Assembly (NCBI GenBank): GCA_002342035.1
Contig: DDPE01000062.1
Span: forward strand, 1 to 25,000
DNA: 25,000 nucleotides
Source: Asticcacaulis sp. UBA2476
GTDB taxonomy: Bacteria; Pseudomonadota; Alphaproteobacteria; Caulobacterales; Caulobacteraceae
Reading direction: 5' to 3'
Shown here one piece after another: positions 19,950-25,000 of this stretch. Within the stretch, counting starts at the first letter, position 1, and every line of letters starts with the position of its first letter. The position numbers and the translations under genes are program-made. A model generated the notes under the pieces. The model saw only the letters and a list, made by a program, of their open reading frames with translations. It was not told the DNA's origin and made no database searches.

Positions 19950-21017
19950 GGCGGGGCGGGCGTGGATATAGTCCATCAGCAGACCTTTGAGTTTCAGATC
20001 ATCGGCCACGGACGGGTGGGCGTGGCAGCCTGCGTAATCTAGACCGGTGAAAATGATCGTATCGACCTGGGTTTCGCCCTGCGCTTCCAAGGCCTTTTCG
20101 ACCTGTAGAACCTGATCGCGGATTTCGCCGTCCGATTGGTCTGAGGCCATCAGGATAAACTGCGCCTTGGGGTTTTTAGCGCGCAGGGTTTTGACGAACT
20201 TCACATAGGTGTTGCGGTAATCGGCGCGCAGGTCTTCGCGGGTTTTCCACGCCTCAGTGGGCTTAAGCGCGGTCGAAAAATCATTGGTGCCCAGACCGAT
20301 GACGATGATCTGCGGTTGCCAGTTTGTGGCCTTATATTCGGTCTTACCGTCAAACAGGGTGTAGTTGTGCAAAACGGGCAGGGTGTCGCCCGCAAAGCCA
20401 TCATAGTTGCGTACGACTCCGCGACCGGAAAAGGCATTGATCTGGTAATCGGCATTATAGGCCTTGGCCGTCAGCGGCCCGAAAGCCTGCGACGTGTCGG
20501 TCGTTGCCCACACTTCGTCGATCGTGCATTCGCGCTTGGGTGAGGTATTGCCATAGCCGACCGTGAAGCTATCGCCGATAAACTCAATCTGCCGCGCGCG
20601 GGGCGCTGGGGCGGGGAGGCCATGTTCAAGGCGGGTTACAAATATACGGTCTAAACTCGATGTGTGATCTTGAGACTCGGTTATCTTTTCGACTCGGATC
20701 AGGTGGGGGGATTTGTCTTTAAGCCATATATGTATGAGTTGCTTACCCGGACGCACCCATGTGTCATGGAGTGCTCCGTCGATATAAACCTTGTATTTGT
20801 TATGGGTGTCATTGACGCGAACAAATATTTCTCCGCCGGAAAATTTAGCTTCAGTATAGACTCCCGGCCATTGGTGCGTAAGCGCGGACGATGAGTTTTC
20901 CGATACCTCAAAACGCCCTCCCATGTGCAAAGGCACCGGAATAAGGGGTGGTTCTTTTGCTTGAGTTACGCCCGCAAGAACAAAACTGCTGAGAAGCGCA
21001 AATGCAGCAATTTTCAT
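19932..21017 (-). CDS. Secreted SGNH esterase, CE2-like
   Basis: A 361-residue exported hydrolase. The signal peptide is MKIAAFALLSSFVLAGVTQA. Residues 25-130 form a beta-sandwich jelly-roll of the carbohydrate-esterase family 2 type. The catalytic part follows: IEFIGDSFTVGYGN with nucleophile Ser150, GLGTNDF with Asn245, and CHAHPS with the likely catalytic His334. CE2 enzymes remove acetyl groups from plant polysaccharides such as xylan or mannan; the exact substrate here is inferred from the family only. The acidic member of the triad is not clear, and CE2 enzymes often use a Ser-His dyad. The N-terminal part is richer in A+T than the rest. It is convergent with nhaA. Confidence 0.82.
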   Translation of the reverse strand: MKIAAFALLSSFVLAGVTQAKEPPLIPVPLHMGGRFEVSENSSSALTHQWPGVYTEAKFSGGEIFVRVNDTHNKYKVYIDGALHDTWVRPGKQLIHIWLKDKSPHLIRVEKITESQDHTSSLDRIFVTRLEHGLPAPAPRARQIEFIGDSFTVGYGNTSPKRECTIDEVWATTDTSQAFGPLTAKAYNADYQINAFSGRGVVRNYDGFAGDTLPVLHNYTLFDGKTEYKATNWQPQIIVIGLGTNDFSTALKPTEAWKTREDLRADYRNTYVKFVKTLRAKNPKAQFILMASDQSDGEIRDQVLQVEKALEAQGETQVDTIIFTGLDYAGCHAHPSVADDLKLKGLLMDYIHARPALWQGR

Positions 21018-21096
21018 GTTATTTCCCTGTAAGATATCGGTCTATTATTACGCCGCACTCAATCCGGCCATGACAGCCTTGTCAAGCTAGGCCAAG

Positions 21097-21127
21097 TAAA
21101 AAGGCCGCCCGCGGAACGGACGGCCTT
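21097..21127 (-). terminator. Intrinsic terminator of isocitrate dehydrogenase gene
   Basis: An 11-base stem (21117-21127 with 21101-21111, one wobble pair) with a 5-base loop. On the minus strand it ends in a run of five T (21102-21098). It starts about 50 bases after the icd stop and is the clearest rho-independent terminator in the window. Confidence 0.85.
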
Positions 21128-21176
21128 CTCATCTTCAAAGGGGGCACATGGGGGAAAGTCATTTCCCCCATGAGGG

Positions 21177-22388
21177 CTATGCCAGTGCCTTGCTGAGGTT
21201 CTCGGAGATCTTGTCGAGGAACCCCTCAGTCGTCAGCCAGCCTTGCTTATCACCGACCAGCAGGGCTAGGTCCTTGGTCATGAAGCCGGCTTCAACCGTA
21301 TCGACGCAGACTTTTTCGAGGGTCGCCGCAAAGCGCTCCAGTTCTTCGTTGCCGTCCAGCTTGGCGCGGTGCGACAGGCCTTGGGTCCAGGCAAAGATCG
21401 ACGCCATCGAGTTGGTCGAGGTGGCTTCGCCCTTTTGATGCTGACGGTAGTGACGGGTCACCGTGCCGTGGGCGGCTTCGGCTTCCATGATCTTGCCGTC
21501 CGGGGTGACCAGAGCCGAGGTCATCAGGCCGAGCGAGCCATAACCTTGCGCCACCGTGTCGGATTGCACGTCGCCGTCATAGTTCTTACAAGCCCAGACG
21601 AACCCACCCGACCACTTCAAGGCTGATGCGACCATATCGTCGATCAGACGGTGCTCGTAAGTTAAGCCCAGTTCCTTGAACTTCGCGGCATATTCAGCGT
21701 CGAAGATTTCCTGGAAGATGTCCTTAAACCGGCCATCATAGGCCTTAAGGATGGTGTTCTTGGTCGACAGGTAAACCGGATAGTTGCGCGAAATGCCGTA
21801 TTCAAACGACGCACGGGCAAAATCGCGGATCGACTCGTCAAGGTTATACATGCCCATGGCGACACCGGCGCCGGGGAACTGGAACACTTCGTATTCCTGC
21901 ACCTTCCCGTCGTCGCCTTCAAACTTCATGGTCAGTTTGCCGGGGCCGGGCACCAGAAAGTCAGTCGCCTTATACTGATCACCAAAAGCATGACGGCCAA
22001 CCACGATCGGCTGGGTCCAGCCGGGGACGAGGCGCGGCACGTTCTTGCAGATGATCGGCTCACGGAACACGACGCCGCCCAGAATGTTGCGGATGGTGCC
22101 GTTGGGCGACTTCCACATTTTCTTGAGGTTGAATTCCTTCACGCGCGCTTCGTCAGGGGTGATGGTGGCGCATTTGACGCCGACGCCGCAGGCGGCAATG
22201 GCGTTGGCGGCATCGATGGTGACCTGATCGTCGGTGGCATCACGGTTTTCCATGCCCAGATCATAATATTGCAGGTCGATGTCGAGATAGGGGTGGATCA
22301 GTTTGTCCTTGATCCACTGCCAGATGATGCGGGTCATTTCATCGCCGTCAATATCGACGACCGGATTTGCAACTTTGATCTTAGCCAT
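21177..22388 (-). CDS. icd: NADP-dependent isocitrate dehydrogenase
   Basis: A 403-residue TCA-cycle enzyme converting isocitrate and NADP+ to 2-oxoglutarate, CO2 and NADPH. It belongs to the type II, eukaryote-like homodimeric group, as shown by VANPVVDIDGDEMTRIIW at the N terminus, SPNGTIRNILGGVVFREPI (substrate binding), KNYDGDVQSDTVAQGYGSLGLMTS (metal and substrate) and AEAAHGTVTRHYRQHQKGE (NADP binding). The length matches the family (about 400-415). This type is normal in many alphaproteobacteria, unlike the E. coli enzyme. AAGGAA lies 6 bases before the ATG. A single-gene unit is likely because a strong terminator follows. Confidence 0.97.
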   Translation of the reverse strand: MAKIKVANPVVDIDGDEMTRIIWQWIKDKLIHPYLDIDLQYYDLGMENRDATDDQVTIDAANAIAACGVGVKCATITPDEARVKEFNLKKMWKSPNGTIRNILGGVVFREPIICKNVPRLVPGWTQPIVVGRHAFGDQYKATDFLVPGPGKLTMKFEGDDGKVQEYEVFQFPGAGVAMGMYNLDESIRDFARASFEYGISRNYPVYLSTKNTILKAYDGRFKDIFQEIFDAEYAAKFKELGLTYEHRLIDDMVASALKWSGGFVWACKNYDGDVQSDTVAQGYGSLGLMTSALVTPDGKIMEAEAAHGTVTRHYRQHQKGEATSTNSMASIFAWTQGLSHRAKLDGNEELERFAATLEKVCVDTVEAGFMTKDLALLVGDKQGWLTTEGFLDKISENLSKALA

Positions 22389-22506
22389 GAGGTTTCCTTA
22401 AAATAGACCGGCGCTTCGCAGGAGGGCGCACAGGGCCGTTCCCGCAGCGAGGGAGGTTTCCCTATAGACGAAAAGAGGGTGGGGATGAAAGGGGGATTCG
22501 TTCAGC

Positions 22507-24168
22507 TTAGCTGATCTGGAAGCGGCGGCGTACGCTCAGGCCAAACAGAAAGGCCAGCGTCAGCGCCAGAAAGGACTCCAGTGTCCCCAACAATCGGAAT
22601 ATCAGCCCGCCTAACGGAGACAGGTCTTTGGCAAAATTCTTGGATACATCATCAAACGCACCGAAGGGGAAAATCCGGCTGCCCGATACTGTTATGGCTT
22701 CAATCGCCCGTTCGGGCAGGTATGTCAGATTAAGCGGGTAGATGTAGGCGGGTTCAAACGAGAAGAGGCCTATAATTGCGGCAAAGCTAATAAAAAGCGT
22801 AAATATCCCTAAAACAGGCCTAAAAGCATCGCCACCATAATCGGCAAAGCGTTCATACTGCCTCGATAACCATTTTTCGAAAGGCGGGGTTGAGGTCTGC
22901 GCACGTCGGGCAAGAAGTTCGAATTTGTAGAGTAATTGTTCGCGGTTTTTATCAGTTTGGCGCTCCATTTCAAGTTTTAGTGTACGGCACCCACCTTCGA
23001 GTTGTTCCAACATCACCTCGCGATTTTTATGTTCGTAGATCGCCTCTAATTCACGATTAAAGGTGTGACGTGCCTTCTGTTCAAAGTTTTTGTTTTGATG
23101 ATTGCTCTCACTCTTACCGGACTTATCAAGGCGTAGGCCATTAAGTAAGTTCGCCCCATCAAAAGCGGCAAAAGCACGAAAGCCTGCACCACTGAAATCA
23201 GTCAGATCGTGGAAAGATGTATTAAAAAAAGCCTGATGATGATCGGCTGGCTTTTCAGGGAAGGCCAAGCCTCTGAAGGAGGCTCGTCCGCGAAATCGAC
23301 CGTATGTAAATGATAACTGTTTGCAGAAAGAGACGCTGTTGAAATCTGCATCTTCATTGAATGTGGTGTAAGAGAAGTCTGCGCCTATGATGAACTTGGC
23401 GCCTTCAAAAGATACTTTTGAATTAAAGGCCGCCTCCTGGAAGCATGCATTGTTTTCGAAAGTGGTAGAAGAGAAACCAGCATGTGAACTGAAAGTCGCA
23501 TTTCTAAATATTACACCTGAATTAAATTTAGTTTGGTGAAAAATTGCGTCTGCATCAAATGTGGCAGCACTTAAGTCAACTTCAGCCATAAAGATGGCAA
23601 AGGAGAAGTCTGCATCCGCATAGAAATTGGAGCCAAAAAAATCGGCATCTGAAATAAAAGTAGCTGAAGTGAAATCGGTTTTTCCGTTAAATGAGGCTTT
23701 GCCGAAGTTTGTTTCTTGGCAGAAAAAGGCATCGCTAAAACTCGCGCGGAAGGGTTTTTTTACTTCGCTTATTGAAGCATCAAAAAACCCTGCGACAACG
23801 ATGCCATCTAAATTTGCATGGTCATTCGTGCTGTGTAGGTGTCGATAGATCATGCTCATCATGCGTTTATGAGTGGCTTCTCCATCGCTAGTTTTGATCG
23901 TTGTGCTTCCATCCTCGTACAGCAAAGGTAAGTGTGCTAGATGATATGTTTTTTGTCCATCTACAGTAATCAATTCGCCGGAAGCGATTAATTCGATATC
24001 TGATCGGAATCTTCCTGTTTTTGGTATCACTCGCCAATAGTCTTGGATTGAAGTGAATCCGTATACGGGGCGGGCTTTTAATCCTTCCCAGGAGTAATCG
24101 GCTTCGAACCACCGTTGCCACGCCGCTTTGATCAGGGCGGCCTTATCTTGTATGTCTGCGCTTATCAT
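22507..24168 (-). CDS. Pentapeptide-repeat protein with C-terminal membrane/channel-like region
   Basis: A 553-residue protein in three parts. Residues 1-115 are an unassigned N-terminal region (WQRWFEADYSWEGL...). Residues about 125-345 are F-centred pentapeptide-type repeats (ADFSxxxF and similar, about 20 units), expected to fold as a right-handed square helix. After a charged, partly coiled-coil stretch (about 360-430) come two or more hydrophobic helices: RPVLGIFTLFISFAAIIGLF and GTLESFLALTLAFLFGLSVRRRF. The latter resembles the final helix of two-helix ion-channel domains attached to other pentapeptide proteins. A GGAGGG site precedes the ATG. The repeat region is clearly AT-rich compared with neighbours, suggesting horizontal origin. 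Ion conduction is inference; no selectivity-filter motif is clear. Confidence 0.82.
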   Translation of the reverse strand: MISADIQDKAALIKAAWQRWFEADYSWEGLKARPVYGFTSIQDYWRVIPKTGRFRSDIELIASGELITVDGQKTYHLAHLPLLYEDGSTTIKTSDGEATHKRMMSMIYRHLHSTNDHANLDGIVVAGFFDASISEVKKPFRASFSDAFFCQETNFGKASFNGKTDFTSATFISDADFFGSNFYADADFSFAIFMAEVDLSAATFDADAIFHQTKFNSGVIFRNATFSSHAGFSSTTFENNACFQEAAFNSKVSFEGAKFIIGADFSYTTFNEDADFNSVSFCKQLSFTYGRFRGRASFRGLAFPEKPADHHQAFFNTSFHDLTDFSGAGFRAFAAFDGANLLNGLRLDKSGKSESNHQNKNFEQKARHTFNRELEAIYEHKNREVMLEQLEGGCRTLKLEMERQTDKNREQLLYKFELLARRAQTSTPPFEKWLSRQYERFADYGGDAFRPVLGIFTLFISFAAIIGLFSFEPAYIYPLNLTYLPERAIEAITVSGSRIFPFGAFDDVSKNFAKDLSPLGGLIFRLLGTLESFLALTLAFLFGLSVRRRFQIS

Positions 24169-24242
24169 TATGCCCTCCGCTTAAGTCAGACTAGCCGCGA
24201 CTGTCGAAACCAACCATGTTGGAGACATAGATGATTTGGTAA

Positions 24243-24551
24243 TCAGGTCTCATCCAGCATATCCCCCAGATTATCCAGCCGCCTTTGCCATAGCGGGCGG
24301 CGGGCGCGGGTCCATTGCTCCAGCACCTCAAGACCTGCCGGATTTATGGCGCACGACCGGACGCGGCCGATCTTTTCGGTTTTGATAAGGCCAGCGGCCT
24401 CCAGTATGGCCAGATGCTGGCCGACTGCCGTCAGGGTCATGTCATAGGGGGCGGCCAACGCCGATACGCTTAGCGCTGTATCCGTCAGGCGCTCCATCAT
24501 GTCGCGGCGGGTGGCATCACCCAGCGCCTGAAACACACGCTCAGGCGTCAA
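24243..24551 (-). CDS. ArsR-family transcriptional regulator
   Basis: A 102-residue winged-helix protein. VFQALGDATRRDMMERL is the typical N terminus, and LSVSALAAPYDMTLTAVGQHLAILEAAGLIKTEKIGRVRSCAINPAGL covers the recognition helix and wing. The metal-binding ELCVCDL motif of true ArsR is absent, so it belongs to the non-metal group often paired with AHSA1/SRPBCC proteins. The start is a TTG that overlaps the stop of the upstream gene (TTGA); an in-frame stop three codons earlier excludes a longer form, and the conserved N terminus excludes a much shorter one. Translation is therefore probably coupled to the SRPBCC gene. Confidence 0.85.
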   Translation of the reverse strand: MTPERVFQALGDATRRDMMERLTDTALSVSALAAPYDMTLTAVGQHLAILEAAGLIKTEKIGRVRSCAINPAGLEVLEQWTRARRPLWQRRLDNLGDMLDET

Positions 24552-25000
24552 TGGGAGTTATCCAAAAACGCGGCCAGACTGATCAGCAGTTTCTCCCAGC
24601 CGTCTTTACGCATATCTGAGCCGTCCGAATTTTCAAAGAAGGCCCCCTGATGTGTGCAGGTCAGGCGCGTGCCGCCATGGTCTTCGGTAAATTCAAAACT
24701 GAGCAAAGAGCCTGAGAACGGCGTGCCATTCATCATCATGTTTGAGGCACTGACGATACGCTGCTGATCCAGTATATCCAGAAACAGCCCCTCTGATGAT
24801 ATGACCGCGCCCGGAAACGGCGTGTCGTCGCCCATCACCCAGCGCGCGCTTTCGCGTGCACCGACCTTGAACTCGAACTCGATATGGTCGCCGGGACGGG
24901 CCCCGCCGTCCGGGCTCTGCCACTTCGCCCGCAAGGACGGCTCGGCAAAGGCCGCAAAAACTTTCGCCAAACGGTGAGGGTAGGTCTTGTCGATAACGAA
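24548..25000 (-). CDS. AHSA1/SRPBCC-domain protein (5' end outside window)
   Basis: The visible 150 residues begin at the window edge with FVIDKTYPHRLAKVFAAF, the normal start of the AHSA1-like START fold. The reading frame is open to the edge, so the real start lies beyond 25000 and the TTG at 24970 is not the start. Later segments (GGARPGDHIEFEFKVG, SFEFTEDHGGTRLTCTHQGAFF, GWEKLLISLAAFL) fit the family, which forms a hydrophobic ligand cavity. These proteins are commonly co-transcribed with ArsR-type regulators, as here. The ligand and function are unknown. Confidence 0.82.
   Translation of the reverse strand, partial: FVIDKTYPHRLAKVFAAFAEPSLRAKWQSPDGGARPGDHIEFEFKVGARESARWVMGDDTPFPGAVISSEGLFLDILDQQRIVSASNMMMNGTPFSGSLLSFEFTEDHGGTRLTCTHQGAFFENSDGSDMRKDGWEKLLISLAAFLDNSH

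Noticed and set aside
20664..20894. Plus-strand open frame inside the AT-rich part of the esterase gene
   Set aside because: The minus-strand frame has a signal peptide and continuous jelly-roll sequence; the plus frame has no ribosome binding site or motif.
23150..23800. Periodic DNA that might suggest a CRISPR array
   Set aside because: The periodicity is that of protein-level pentapeptide-type repeats within one long reading frame; there are no identical repeats with unique spacers.
24548..24970. SRPBCC gene starting at the TTG at 24970
   Set aside because: The frame stays open to the window edge and encodes the conserved FVIDKTY start of the fold, so the gene is cut by the edge instead.

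Overview
The window looks like chromosomal DNA of an alphaproteobacterium, most likely a member of the Caulobacteraceae close to Asticcacaulis or Caulobacter. This is inferred from the mix of gene families (bacteriophytochrome hybrid kinase, flavin-dependent tryptophan-halogenase family protein, CE2-type esterase, type II NADP isocitrate dehydrogenase) and from a match to the alphaproteobacterial LexA box (GAAC-N7-GAAC). Coding density is high: no gap exceeds about 240 bases, and no rRNA, tRNA, CRISPR array or insertion sequence was seen.

Left part (1-2300): a leftward group encodes a SnoaL/NTF2-like protein, a four-helix membrane protein resembling a heme-copper oxidase subunit I fragment, and a secreted ThuA-like protein. 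It diverges from a MarR-type regulator across two near-identical palindromes, probably the operators of that regulator. Centre-left (2390-11960): a 1398-residue double hybrid histidine kinase, two small genes, a FAN1-type nuclease fused to a DEDDh exonuclease with a LexA-box match over its promoter, and a leftward bacteriophytochrome hybrid kinase.

Middle (12000-16770): a Crp/Fnr-type regulator with an operator-like palindrome, a Phd/PIN-domain toxin-antitoxin pair, a CPA2 cation/proton antiporter and an outer-membrane porin of the alginate-export type. Right part (16770-25000): a flavin-dependent halogenase, a small single-helix membrane protein whose ribosome binding site can be hidden in a hairpin, NhaA, a secreted SGNH/CE2-like esterase, isocitrate dehydrogenase with a clear terminator, an AT-rich pentapeptide-repeat membrane protein, and an ArsR regulator translationally coupled to an AHSA1/SRPBCC protein that runs off the right edge.

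The most notable locus is 6873-9263. A FAN1-like structure-specific nuclease with intact catalytic residues continues into an intact DnaQ-like exonuclease, and a GAAC-N7-GAAC box lies over a plausible -10 just upstream of the ATG. This predicts an SOS-induced, two-activity repair nuclease. Two sensory kinases flank it. Four convergent gene pairs overlap at their 3' ends by 4-18 bases, showing strong compaction.
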